Below, in pieces: positions 42,756 through 51,829 of a DNA stretch of 64,000 bases (positions within the stretch are counted from its first letter, which is position 1; the number at the start of each line of letters is the position of its first letter). Location of the stretch: positions 1 to 64,000 of the forward strand of contig JBJMGU010000011.1 in assembly GCA_045807765.1 (NCBI GenBank). The letters run 5' to 3'. Below the pieces are notes generated by a model. It was given only the letters and a program-made list of their open reading frames with translations. It was not told the origin of the DNA and ran no database searches. The translations under genes and the position numbers were made by a program. The stretch is from DATENM01 sp045807765. GTDB taxonomy: Bacteria > Acidobacteriota > Blastocatellia > UBA7656.

Positions 42756-45602
42756 TTACTCGTGGCGCAGGGCTTCTAGCGGATCGACGCGCGCCGCCTT
42801 GCGCGCCGGCAGCCAGCAGGCGACCAGCGCCACTATCGTCAGCAGCGAGGCGATGACTGCGAAGGTTATCGGGTCTGTCCCTTGCACGCCGTAAAGCTGC
42901 TCGGCCATCTGCGTCTGCCAACTGTCGTGCGCGAAATACTGGCTGGCCAGCAGGCGCTTGATGATGTAGCCGCTCACTGCGCCGACCGCCAGCCCCAGCA
43001 GCACCAGCTTCATCCCTTGCCAGATGACCAGTCGCAAGACGTTGGCCGGTTGCGCGCCGAGCGCCATGCGGATGCCGATTTCGTTGGTGCGCTGCGCCAC
43101 CGAATAGGCGAGCACGCCCGACAACCCGATGGCCGCAAGCAGCAACGCCAGGCCGCTAAAGAAGCTCAAGAGCCGCGCCGACAAACGTTCTGCCCCCAAC
43201 GTTGCCTGCGCGCGGGCTGTCTGCGTACTGACTTCGGTGACCGGCAGATTGCTGTCCAGCTCGCCGACGACCTGGCGCACCGCTGTCACGAGCGCGGTCG
43301 GCTCGCCCGCCGTGCGCAAGGCGAAATACATCTCGCCGATCTCGCTGCCTTCCTGCCGCCACGGCGTGTAGAGCAGCGGCGTGATCTCTTCGCGCTGGTT
43401 CGTGTATTTGGTATCGGCGACGACGCCGACGATCTCGACTTCGCGTTTACCCAGCCTGATGCGCTGGCCTAGCACGTCGGCGTTGGGAAAATACTTCTGT
43501 ACGAAGCACTGATTGACAATGCCCACCTGGGGCGCGTGCTCATCATCTTGCGCCGTGAAGTCGCGCCCGCCGAGCCGCGGGATTTCCATCGTCGCGAAAT
43601 AGTTCTCGCGCGCTATCTGGCGGTTGGCAGCGTGCCCCTCGGCTGTCTTTTCCATCTCGCCGGGCAGCAAAAAGCCGCTGACATGGTTTTCATCTGCGAT
43701 AAGCGGGACGCGCCCAAAGGTCGCCGCGCGCACGCCCGGCAGGTTGTCCAATCGCGCAAAGAGCTGTTGATAAAACTGCGTCAACCGCTCGTCTTTGTAG
43801 CCGCCTTGCTGCGGCTGCAAGCGGAAGAGCAAGAGGTTCTCTTGATTGAAGCCCAGGTTGACGCGTTGCAAGTTGTCGAGGGTGCGAATGAACAGACCGG
43901 CGCCGATTAATAACAACAACGAGAGCGCTACCTGCGCGACGATCAGCCCCTTGCTCAGCCGCGAGACGACGCCGGTCGTGCGGCGGCTCTGTTTGAGCGA
44001 GGAGGCGAGATCGGGGCGGGTGGCGCGCCACGCCGGCACCAGTCCAAACAGCACGCCGGTCAGTAGCGAGACCGCAACCGTGAACGCCAACACGCGCAGG
44101 TTCAGATTGAGATCAAGCTCATTGGGCAAAATCCCTGTGTCCTTGTCGGTCAGCGCCACCAGCGCGCTCTTGCCCCAGAGCGCGACTAGCACACCGACCG
44201 CGCCGCCGACTGCCGCAAGCAGCACACTTTCGGTCAGCAGTTGCCGCACCAGACGCAAGCGCCCGGCGCCGACCGCCAGCCGGATGCTGATTTCAGGGCC
44301 GCGCAAGGCTGCCCGCGCCAGCAACAGATTGGCGACGTTGGCGCAGGCAATCAGCAACACCAGCGCCACCACGATAAACAGCCCGTAGATGGTAGTTGAA
44401 TAACGTCTGCGGCGGTCCAACATCCCACGGCTGCCGGATTCCGCAATCAGGCGCGGGTAATCTTTCGGTTCGAGTTGCGCGGGCTCGTTTTCTTTGCGCG
44501 GCGGCGGCATGACTTCGAGGGCAGCGGCTTGAAAGATGCCGTCGAGGCTCGCGCGAGCCTGTTCATAGGTTGCGCCCGGTTTGAGGCGGCCCATCAAGTC
44601 CAGCCACCAGAAGCCCGGCGCTTTCGCCGTGCCCAAACGGCTGCGCTCGCCTCGCAACAACGGCTCACAGGCCAGCGGGATGGCAACGGCGGGATGAAAA
44701 TCCACCTGCAACGTGCCGGTGAAAGCGGGCGGCGTGACGCCGATGATCGTGAATGCTTGCTTGTTGAGCTTGAGCGTCTGCCCAATGACGGCAGGGTTAG
44801 CGCCAAAGCGCTCCTGCCAAAACTGATGGCTTAGCACGACCACGGGCGCGGCACCTGGCTTGTCGTCTTCGCCGGTGATTGCGCGTCCCAGGCTCGGTTG
44901 CAATCTCAGCCCGGCGAAATAGCCGCCGGTCACGGCTTGCCCGTTGATGAGCTCTGCTTGATCGCCCACCGCCGCCGTCAATTGACTCAGCGGCGCGAAG
45001 GCGAAGAGGTCGCTGAGCGGGCTGTCCGGCGCTTGCGCCTGCGCCTGGCGCATCTTGTCGAAGACCTCGTAGCGAAACAGCGAAAGCCCGCGCGTGCCCG
45101 GCGGCGTCGGCACGTTCGACGTGCCGCTCATGCCATCTACCCTGAACGGCTGACCGGCCTGCCAGGCAAAGACCACCAACTGTTCCGGCTCGGCGACCGG
45201 CAAGCTCCTGAGCAGCACAGCATCGACGACACTGAAGATAGCGGTGTTGGCGCCAATGCCTAAAGCGAGCGACAGCACGGCGACCAGGGTGAAGCCTTTG
45301 TGCTTGAGCAGCATGCGCATGCCATAGCGCAGGTCTTGAATCATGTCGTCCTCCCAGCGATAACTTTGCATCCAGAGCGCGTCCCAGAAAGCGCCGGTGC
45401 TGCGCCGCAGCAGTCCGAGTCGGGCGCGCCAGTTGAGCCGATGCCAGTCGGCCAACATCTGTTCGCGATATTGCAGCTCCGCCTGCCACTCCTGGCGCCA
45501 GTCGGCGCGCACGCGCCGAGGCACGATCAGGCCCAGGAATCGAATGAGCCAGAGCCAGAAGCGAAAACGTGGTGTGCGCGGCGGCTGCGCCATCGGTTTC
45601 AT
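42756..45602 (-). CDS. ADOP-family permease (MacB/FtsX-type), copy 1
   Basis: A 948-residue membrane protein of the acidobacterial duplicated orphan permease type. An N-terminal module (RADWRQEWQAELQYREQ) precedes IQDLRYGMRMLLKHKGFTLVAVLSLALGIGANTAIF, the first helix of a MacB-like core. A periplasmic domain and FtsX helices follow, and this half-permease is duplicated within the protein (second FtsX set near the C-terminus, SGVLAYSVAQRTNEIGIRMALGAQ). There is no ATPase domain. The final PARKAARVDPLEALRHE is the family's usual end. The start overlaps the stop of copy 2 by 4 bases (ATGA), so the two are cotranscribed. Long patches are identical in DNA sequence to copy 2. The substrate is unknown; related systems export peptides, lipids or toxins. 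Confidence 0.93.
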   Translation of the reverse strand: MKPMAQPPRTPRFRFWLWLIRFLGLIVPRRVRADWRQEWQAELQYREQMLADWHRLNWRARLGLLRRSTGAFWDALWMQSYRWEDDMIQDLRYGMRMLLKHKGFTLVAVLSLALGIGANTAIFSVVDAVLLRSLPVAEPEQLVVFAWQAGQPFRVDGMSGTSNVPTPPGTRGLSLFRYEVFDKMRQAQAQAPDSPLSDLFAFAPLSQLTAAVGDQAELINGQAVTGGYFAGLRLQPSLGRAITGEDDKPGAAPVVVLSHQFWQERFGANPAVIGQTLKLNKQAFTIIGVTPPAFTGTLQVDFHPAVAIPLACEPLLRGERSRLGTAKAPGFWWLDLMGRLKPGATYEQARASLDGIFQAAALEVMPPPRKENEPAQLEPKDYPRLIAESGSRGMLDRRRRYSTTIYGLFIVVALVLLIACANVANLLLARAALRGPEISIRLAVGAGRLRLVRQLLTESVLLAAVGGAVGVLVALWGKSALVALTDKDTGILPNELDLNLNLRVLAFTVAVSLLTGVLFGLVPAWRATRPDLASSLKQSRRTTGVVSRLSKGLIVAQVALSLLLLIGAGLFIRTLDNLQRVNLGFNQENLLLFRLQPQQGGYKDERLTQFYQQLFARLDNLPGVRAATFGRVPLIADENHVSGFLLPGEMEKTAEGHAANRQIARENYFATMEIPRLGGRDFTAQDDEHAPQVGIVNQCFVQKYFPNADVLGQRIRLGKREVEIVGVVADTKYTNQREEITPLLYTPWRQEGSEIGEMYFALRTAGEPTALVTAVRQVVGELDSNLPVTEVSTQTARAQATLGAERLSARLLSFFSGLALLLAAIGLSGVLAYSVAQRTNEIGIRMALGAQPANVLRLVIWQGMKLVLLGLAVGAVSGYIIKRLLASQYFAHDSWQTQMAEQLYGVQGTDPITFAVIASLLTIVALVACWLPARKAARVDPLEALRHE

Positions 45603-48439
45603 TCGTGGCGCAGGGCTTCGAGCGGATCAACGCGCGCCGCCTTGCGCGCCGGCAGCCAGCAAGCCACCAGCGCCACCAGCGCCAGTAGCCCCGCGATCAC
45701 CCCCAGGGTTACCGGGTCCATCCCTTTCACCCCGTAAAGCTGTTCGGCCATCTGCGCCTGCCAGGAGCTTTCCTCAAAGTACTGGCTGGCCAGCAGGCGC
45801 TTGATGATGTAGCCGCTCACTGCGCCGACCGCCAGCCCCAGCAGCACCAGCTTCATCCCTTGCCAGATGACCAGTCGCAAGACGTTGGCCGGTTGCGCGC
45901 CGAGCGCCATGCGGATGCCGATTTCGTTGGTGCGCTGCGCCACCGAATAGGCGAGCACGCCCGACAACCCGATGGCCGCAAGCAGCAACGCCAGGCCGCT
46001 AAAGAAGCTCAAGAGTCGCGCATACAACCGCTCCTGTCCGAGCGCTGCCTGCGAGCGCGCGGTTTGCGTATCGACTTGCGTAATCGGCAGCGTGTTGTCT
46101 AGCTCGCTAATGACCTGGCGCACGGTGGTCGCAAGCGCAGTCGGCTCGCCGAGGGTGCGCAGGGCGAAATTCATCTCGCCGATATTTTTCACTTCCTGTT
46201 GCCACGGCGTGTAGAGCAGCGGCTCAAGGTCGCTGCGCTGGCTATCATACTTGGCATCGGCAACGACGCCGACGATTTCGACCTGGTCTTTGCCGTCACT
46301 GTCGCTGATGCGCTTGCCGAGCACCTCTTCATCGGGGAAGAATTTCTGCGCGAAGATTTGATTGACGATAGCGACTTTGGGGGCGCGCGCGTCATCCTGC
46401 TCGGTGAAAGCCCGCCCGCGCAGCAGTGGGATTTCCAGGGCCGCGAAATAGTTGCCGCGCACCATCTGGCGGTTGGTGATGTGTTCGCCGGCGGACTTTG
46501 CCGTTTCGCCGGGCAGCAGGAAATCAGTATTCCACATGTTGTGAGAGATGAGCGGGATGCGCCCAAAGGTCGCCGCGCGCACGCCCGGCAGGTTGTCCAA
46601 TCGCGCAAAGAGCTGTTGATAAAACTGCGTCAACCGCTCGTCTTTATAACCGCCCTGCTGCGGCTGCAAAGTGAAGAGTAAGAGGTTCTCCTGATTGAAC
46701 CCAAGATTGACGTGTTGCAGATTGTTGAGCGTACGAATGAACAGGCCGGCGCCGATCAGCAACAATAAAGAGAGCGCTACCTGTGCGATGACCAGCCCTT
46801 TGCTCAGCCGCGAGACGACGCCGGTCGTGCGGCGGCTCTGTTTAAGCGAGGAGGCGAGATCGGGGCGGGTGGCGCGCCACGCCGGCACCAGTCCAAACAG
46901 CACGCCGGTCAGTAGCGAGACCGCAACCGTGAACCCCAGCACACGCAGGTTCAGACTGAGGTCAACATCTTTAGGCAGGAATTGCGTATCCGATTCGGTG
47001 ATCGCCACCAGCGCGCTCTTGCCCCAGAGAGCGACTAGCACGCCGACCGCGCCGCCGACTGCCGAGAGCAGCACGCTCTCGGTCAGCAGTTGCCGCACCA
47101 GCCGCAAGCGCCCGGCGCCGACCGCCAGCCGGATGCTGATTTCAGGGCCGCGCAAAGCTGCCCGCGCCAGCAACAGATTGGCGACGTTGGCGCAGGCAAT
47201 CAGCAGCACGAGACCGACGACGATCAACAGCCCGTAGATCGTCGCCGAATAAGATTTGCGATGCTCCAGCAAACCGCGGCTGCCGGATTGCGCGACCAGA
47301 TGCGGAAAATCTTTCGGGTCGAGCTGTGCCGGCTCATTGTCTCTGCGCGGCGGCGGCATGACTTCGAGGGCAGCGGCTTGAAAGATGCCGTCGAGGCTCT
47401 CGCGCGCTTGCTCGCGGGTCACACCGGGTTTGAGGCGGCCCATCAAGTTCAGCCACCAGATTTCGGGCCTGTCGGTTCTGGCCATGCCGCTACGATCACC
47501 CAGCAGCAAGGGCTCGGCGACGACGGGGACGGTGACCGCCGGGTGATAATCAACTTGCAGCGTGCCGGCAAAGGCCGGCGGTGTCACGCCGATGATCGTG
47601 AAGGATAATTTGTTGAGCTTGAGCGTCTGCCCGATGACGGCGGTGTTGGCGCCAAAGCGCTCCTGCCAGAACTGGTGGCTCAGCACGACGACGGGCGGCG
47701 CGCCCGGCTGATTGTCTTCGTCGGTAATCACGCGCCCGGCAATCGGCTGCACGCCGAGCCCTGCGTAATAACCACCGGTCACGGCTTGCCCGTTGACGAT
47801 CTCTGCCTGTTCGTCGGTCATCGCCGTCACGCCATAGATCGGGCCGAAGGCGAAGAAATCCGTAAGCGGGCTGTCCGGCGCTTGCGCCTGGCGCAACTTT
47901 TCAAAGATGTCGTGGCGGAATACCGAAGAATGGCGGGTGCCCGGCGGACTGGCAACGCCCGAGCCGCGCATGCCATTTGTTCTGAAGGCGCGCCCGGAAT
48001 GCCATTCAAATAGCACCAGGCGGTCGGGCTCTTTGACCGGCAGGCTCCTGAGCAGCACGGCATCCATAACACTGAAGATGGCGGTGTTGGCGCCAATGCC
48101 TAAAGCGAGCGACAGCACAGCGACCAGGGTGAAGCCTTTGTGCTTGAGCAGCATGCGCATGCCATAGCGCAGGTCTTGAAACATTTCGTCCTCCAGTCTG
48201 TAGGGTTGCAACCAGAGCGCGTCCCAGAAGGCCGCGAGACTGAGCCGCAATAAGTGCAGTTTGGTGCGCCAATCAAGGCGCTGCCAATCGGCGAGAAGCA
48301 ACTCGCGGTACTGCAATTCGGCCTGCCACTCCTGGCGCCAGTCGGCGCGCAAGCGGCGCGGCACGATCAGGCCAACGAGCGCGATCAGCCGCAGATGCGG
48401 TTTCACGAAGAGGCGTTTGCAGCGAGCGAGCAAGGTCAC
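45599..48439 (-). CDS. ADOP-family permease (MacB/FtsX-type), copy 2
   Basis: A 946-residue paralogue of the downstream gene with the same architecture: N-terminal RLRADWRQEWQAELQYRE, MacB-like core, FtsX domain, second permease half, ending LPARKAARVDPLEALRHE. I chose the GTG at 48439 because it matches the start of copy 3 (both read xxLLARCK) and has GAGG 8 bases upstream. The open frame continues to a GTG at 48475, and that extension resembles the tail of the PadR gene seen before copy 3. A PadR-type palindromic operator lies at 48483-48508. The ABC ATPase partner is absent. Copies 1 and 2 form a two-gene operon. Confidence 0.9.
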   Translation of the reverse strand: MTLLARCKRLFVKPHLRLIALVGLIVPRRLRADWRQEWQAELQYRELLLADWQRLDWRTKLHLLRLSLAAFWDALWLQPYRLEDEMFQDLRYGMRMLLKHKGFTLVAVLSLALGIGANTAIFSVMDAVLLRSLPVKEPDRLVLFEWHSGRAFRTNGMRGSGVASPPGTRHSSVFRHDIFEKLRQAQAPDSPLTDFFAFGPIYGVTAMTDEQAEIVNGQAVTGGYYAGLGVQPIAGRVITDEDNQPGAPPVVVLSHQFWQERFGANTAVIGQTLKLNKLSFTIIGVTPPAFAGTLQVDYHPAVTVPVVAEPLLLGDRSGMARTDRPEIWWLNLMGRLKPGVTREQARESLDGIFQAAALEVMPPPRRDNEPAQLDPKDFPHLVAQSGSRGLLEHRKSYSATIYGLLIVVGLVLLIACANVANLLLARAALRGPEISIRLAVGAGRLRLVRQLLTESVLLSAVGGAVGVLVALWGKSALVAITESDTQFLPKDVDLSLNLRVLGFTVAVSLLTGVLFGLVPAWRATRPDLASSLKQSRRTTGVVSRLSKGLVIAQVALSLLLLIGAGLFIRTLNNLQHVNLGFNQENLLLFTLQPQQGGYKDERLTQFYQQLFARLDNLPGVRAATFGRIPLISHNMWNTDFLLPGETAKSAGEHITNRQMVRGNYFAALEIPLLRGRAFTEQDDARAPKVAIVNQIFAQKFFPDEEVLGKRISDSDGKDQVEIVGVVADAKYDSQRSDLEPLLYTPWQQEVKNIGEMNFALRTLGEPTALATTVRQVISELDNTLPITQVDTQTARSQAALGQERLYARLLSFFSGLALLLAAIGLSGVLAYSVAQRTNEIGIRMALGAQPANVLRLVIWQGMKLVLLGLAVGAVSGYIIKRLLASQYFEESSWQAQMAEQLYGVKGMDPVTLGVIAGLLALVALVACWLPARKAARVDPLEALRHE

Positions 48440-48482
48440 GCTTACGACCTCGGGCGCGAGAGAATTGTCGGGCACACTTCTA

Positions 48483-48519
48483 TAGAATCCTATCTAGTCA
48501 GGATTCTACATAGGGTAGC
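48483..48519. promoter_or_regulatory. palindromic operator (putative PadR site) upstream of ADOP copies 1-2
   Basis: A perfect inverted repeat TAGAATCC-N10-GGATTCTA spans 48483-48508. The 29 bases at 48491-48519 are the exact reverse complement of 51429-51457, upstream of the PadR gene. Identity over such a length next to a regulator and its paralogous target is strong evidence for a shared operator; which protein binds is inferred. Confidence 0.7.
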
Positions 48520-48864
48520 ACGAACGGTCAAGCGACTTCTTTGGCATGGGCAGGGCTGTGGTCGGCCAGCCTTGATGCCGCGCCCCGGCGACCGGGCAGG
48601 CCCGGAGCGCGGCGGGCAACTGTCGGCTTTGCGGCCTTGACACTCGCTCGGCTTTTCGTTGAGATTCAAGTTCATGCTGTCGCCTTCTCACCCGTTCGGG
48701 TTAATCCTGGTATATCGCGCACATTCTCTATTTTATCAGGATGCGTGGTCAGATCGTTCAGTCTGCGCCCGATGAATGGCAAGCGAAACCACGACCGCAA
48801 ATGGGTAATGAGCCGGGCGCGGCAATTCATGGCAAAGCCAGCCGGGTGGTGCGTTCAAAGAAAA
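48520..48864. other. intergenic region between the ADOP operator and the ATPase-receiver gene
   Basis: About 345 bases. The frame of the following gene is open through this stretch from 48541, but the translated part is Arg/Pro/Ala-rich with no family resemblance, and the RecA-like fold begins only after 48865. It probably contains the promoter of that gene. No RNA gene or repeat is evident. Confidence 0.4.
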
Positions 48865-51378
48865 ATGGATACGAAAGCCCCAAACCTGATTCCCAGCGGC
48901 ATTGAGCCGGTTGATAAGTTACTGGGCGGCCTCGAAAGCGGCCAGTTGTATCTGGTTCACGGCGAGGGCGCGGGCAAGTCCCTATTCGGCATCAAGTTCC
49001 TCATTGAAGGTCTCAAGCGCGGCGAGCACGGCGCGCTGGTCATCCGCTATTCGCCCGAAGACGCCGTGCGCCGCTTCGCCCGCCTCGGCTACGATTGCCT
49101 CGAAGACGTTTACAGCGGGCGACTGGTCATCCTCGAATACTCGGACGACATCATTCAGCAGGTTTCGCGGCTGCGCGAGATGACGCCGGTGCTGCGTGAG
49201 CTGGAATGGCTGCTCGGCGAAACCAAGCCGCAACGATTGATCTTCGACCCGGTCACCAGCCTGATTGCCGGCGTCGGCAATCTGCAATCACGCGCCGGCG
49301 AGTTCACCGCCTGGTCGCGCTCATTCGGCGCAACGGTCGTCTACATCGCCAATGGTGACGCCGATGTGGTCGAAGCCGTCAAGCCGCAGACGGCGGAAGT
49401 TGTGCGCTTCGAAGTTAAAGACATCGGCGAGCGAGCCGCGCGCTTTATCAATTTTGAGAAGGCGGGCATCGCCGACCAGCCGATTGAAGTAGACCCGTCG
49501 CGCGGCATCTTTTTGCTCGACCGCGGGCGCGGCCCCGATCATTTCTTCTCGATCTTCCAGGCGACGCCGCCGGCAACCAGCGCGGCAACGCCTGAGCAAA
49601 AGCCAGCCGCGCCAATCGCGCCGCCGGTTTCAGAGATCACCGCGCCGCCTGTTGAAACCAGCGCGCCGGAGCCGGTCGTTGAATCTCCGGCGCTCGGCAA
49701 GCTAAGCGATTTCGATCTCGATAAGTTGCTTGAGCCCTTCGCTGAGATGGCTAGAACCGCTACGCACGCGACGATGGAGGCGACTAAGGAGACGACAGAG
49801 AGCGCGCCGCCAACCGAGCCAACGCCACGCGCCGCTGATGCACCGTCTGAGTCACAAACGACCACGCCGCAAGCCGACGCGCCGCAAGCCGCAGACATCC
49901 AGACTCTACCGCAAGTGGCAGACACGACACCGCTGCCGCCGGCTGTGCCGCCTGTCGCCGTCGCGACGCCTGTGCAAGCCGTGAGCGATGCGCCAGCCGA
50001 TCTCTTCGCCGATTTGATTGACGAATTATCCAAGTCCGAGTCACCGCTCGACATCGAAGTACCTGAAGCGGCGGCGACTCAGTCTGCCGGCCAGCCCCCA
50101 GCCCCCACGCTGCCGGCGGGCAAAGACCCGCGCGCAACCGGCGAGCTGACTTATCCGCCGGCGGCCTTCTCTGCCGACGAGCCGGCGACTGCCGACGAAG
50201 CAGCGTCTGCCGAAGCCTCAGCGCCTGCGACAGACGAAACGTCTGCAAGCGCCCCCGACGAAGCACCGCCGATGCCACATCGCCGCGCTGCCGACCTCAA
50301 GCTCGATTCGGCTCTGGCCGCGCACGCCACCGAAGCGCTATTGCGCCCACCCGACGCGCCGAGCGAGCCGCCTGCCGAAGCGATTGCCATCGAGCCGGTC
50401 GCGGAAGCCGCCGAGCCGGTCGCGGTTCAGCCAAAAGATTGCAAGGTGCTGGTCATCGATGATGACCTGGCCTCGTGTGCTCAGGTCGCGCAGACGCTCG
50501 ACAGCTACACGCTCGATATCGTTCACGACGGCATGAGCGGGCTGGCCAAGCTGATCTCTTATAAGCCCGATCTCGTCGTCTTGAGCCTCGACCTGCCGAT
50601 CATTGATGGCTTCAAGGTGCTGGAGCATATTCGCCAGGGCTTGAACGTGCCGGTTATTCTGACCACGGCGACGCGGATGCGCGCCGGTGACCGCGTGCTG
50701 GCGGCGGAACTGGGCGCAGACTACTACCTGGCGAAGCCTTACAGCCAGAACGAGCTGCGCCACAAAGCGCGGCAGTTGATCGCGCGCTATCGCGGCATCA
50801 GCTCGTGGATCGCGGGCGCAGCGGCGACCGGCAAGACAGCGGAGCCGGCCACAGAGCCACAGCCCGAGCCGATGGGCGCTCCCGCCGCTGTTGATCACTT
50901 CACTTCTTATCAGCAATTCACCGCGCAGGTCGAAGAGCGTGTGCGCGCGACACTGGAAAACAACGCCACCTTTGCCATCGTCGGCTGCCGGGTTCCGCAG
51001 ATGACCGCCAAAGGCGGGCACGTTGCCTTGCGGTTGTATGATCTGGTGCGCCGGCTGGTGCGCGAGAACGATCTGCTATCAACCAACCCGCGCAATGACA
51101 TTGTGATCTTACTGACCGACGCCAACGCCAACGGCGCGCGGGCCTTCATCAACCGCCTGCGTGAGCGCGTCGTCAACGACCTGCACCAGGAGCCGGGCAT
51201 CTGGCTGCGCAGCTTCCCTGACCTTGAAGAAGCGGCGGGCGCCAAAGACTGGACCTACCATTCGGGCAACGGCGGCAGCGCCAGCCGCCGCGCCAGCGAC
51301 CGTTCCGCGGCCTCTGATGCTGCGCACACCGAAGACCACACAGAAGCGCCGCACCGTGATTTCTCCGAGACGCTGTGA
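48865..51378 (+). CDS. RecA/KaiC-like ATPase fused to receiver and degenerate GGDEF-like domains
   Basis: An 837-residue soluble protein with three modules. Residues 1-225 are a KaiC/RadA-like RecA-fold ATPase: PSGIEPVDKLLGG, Walker A HGEGAGKS (32-39) and a Walker-B-like RLIFDPVTSLI. Residues 230-525 are a Pro/Ala/Glu-rich linker, probably disordered. Residues 527-645 are a response-regulator receiver domain (VLVIDDDLAS, phospho-Asp in LSLDLPIIDG, conserved Lys in YYLAKPYS). The last 160 residues resemble a nucleotide-cyclase (GGDEF) fold without the GGDEF motif (FAIVGCRVPQ, NDIVILLTDANANGARAFINRLRERV). ATG 48865 was chosen because homology starts there; its ribosome site is weak. It lies between two PadR-type operators but no cognate histidine kinase is adjacent. 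Confidence 0.82.
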   Translation: MDTKAPNLIPSGIEPVDKLLGGLESGQLYLVHGEGAGKSLFGIKFLIEGLKRGEHGALVIRYSPEDAVRRFARLGYDCLEDVYSGRLVILEYSDDIIQQVSRLREMTPVLRELEWLLGETKPQRLIFDPVTSLIAGVGNLQSRAGEFTAWSRSFGATVVYIANGDADVVEAVKPQTAEVVRFEVKDIGERAARFINFEKAGIADQPIEVDPSRGIFLLDRGRGPDHFFSIFQATPPATSAATPEQKPAAPIAPPVSEITAPPVETSAPEPVVESPALGKLSDFDLDKLLEPFAEMARTATHATMEATKETTESAPPTEPTPRAADAPSESQTTTPQADAPQAADIQTLPQVADTTPLPPAVPPVAVATPVQAVSDAPADLFADLIDELSKSESPLDIEVPEAAATQSAGQPPAPTLPAGKDPRATGELTYPPAAFSADEPATADEAASAEASAPATDETSASAPDEAPPMPHRRAADLKLDSALAAHATEALLRPPDAPSEPPAEAIAIEPVAEAAEPVAVQPKDCKVLVIDDDLASCAQVAQTLDSYTLDIVHDGMSGLAKLISYKPDLVVLSLDLPIIDGFKVLEHIRQGLNVPVILTTATRMRAGDRVLAAELGADYYLAKPYSQNELRHKARQLIARYRGISSWIAGAAATGKTAEPATEPQPEPMGAPAAVDHFTSYQQFTAQVEERVRATLENNATFAIVGCRVPQMTAKGGHVALRLYDLVRRLVRENDLLSTNPRNDIVILLTDANANGARAFINRLRERVVNDLHQEPGIWLRSFPDLEEAAGAKDWTYHSGNGGSASRRASDRSAASDAAHTEDHTEAPHRDFSETL

Positions 51379-51428
51379 ACTGAACCCGCCCGCACCGCGA
51401 AATCTTAGCGGCTGCCTTGACCCGCCAA

Positions 51429-51465
51429 GCTACCCTATGTAGAATCCTGACTAGATAGAATTCTA
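51429..51465. promoter_or_regulatory. palindromic operator (putative PadR autoregulatory site)
   Basis: TAGAATCC-N10-GAATTCTA (51440-51465, one mismatch from perfect symmetry) ends 26 bases before the PadR start. The adjacent 29 bases (51429-51457) repeat the sequence upstream of ADOP copy 2 in inverted orientation. Placement over the promoter suggests repression. Confidence 0.7.
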
Positions 51466-51491
51466 TCTGCGAAATCTCTAAGGAGCAGGCA

Positions 51492-51818
51492 ATGGGCAAA
51501 GGCTTCCTCACTCATGCGACCGCGATTATCTTGCAAGCGGTCGCCAACGATTATCTCTACGGCTTCGACATCATTGACATCACAGGGCTGCCCGGCGGCA
51601 CCGTCTACCCGGCGCTGCGCCGCCTGGAAGAGGCTGGCTATCTCGCCTCCAAATGGGAGAAGCCGGCGCTCGCGCAGCAGCAACAGCGCCCGCCGCGTAA
51701 GTACTACGAGCTGACCCGCGAAGGCCGTGAGGCGCTCGCCGAAGCCGTCAAACGTTTTCGCCTGCTCGAGCTGGCGCAGCCCCGGCGTGCCCGCCAACCG
51801 CGCCCCTCGCGTGCCTGA
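51492..51818 (+). CDS. PadR-family transcriptional regulator
   Basis: A 108-residue winged-helix regulator. The core is ATAIILQAVANDYLYGFDII, GLPGGTVYPALRRLEEAGYLASKWE and RKYYELTREGREAL, the standard PadR N-terminal fold (helix-turn-helix with wing). The C-terminal dimerisation helix is short. The start follows AAGGAG. PadR genes next to ADOP permeases are a recurrent acidobacterial arrangement, and the regulator normally represses its neighbour. The downstream ADOP copy 3 begins 11 bases after the stop codon, so both are in one operon. Operators with the same palindrome flank the locus, suggesting that it also controls ADOP copies 1 and 2. Confidence 0.92.
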   Translation: MGKGFLTHATAIILQAVANDYLYGFDIIDITGLPGGTVYPALRRLEEAGYLASKWEKPALAQQQQRPPRKYYELTREGREALAEAVKRFRLLELAQPRRARQPRPSRA

Positions 51819-51829
51819 GGTCGTTCGCC

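Noticed and set aside
42939..48439. ADOP pair as insertion-sequence or transposon duplicates
   Set aside because: No transposase, terminal inverted repeats or target duplications; similarity follows gene boundaries, so tandem gene duplication explains it.
48541..48864. Upstream extension of the ATPase-receiver gene from 48541
   Set aside because: Arg/Pro-rich with no family similarity; the KaiC-like fold begins at MDTKAPNL.
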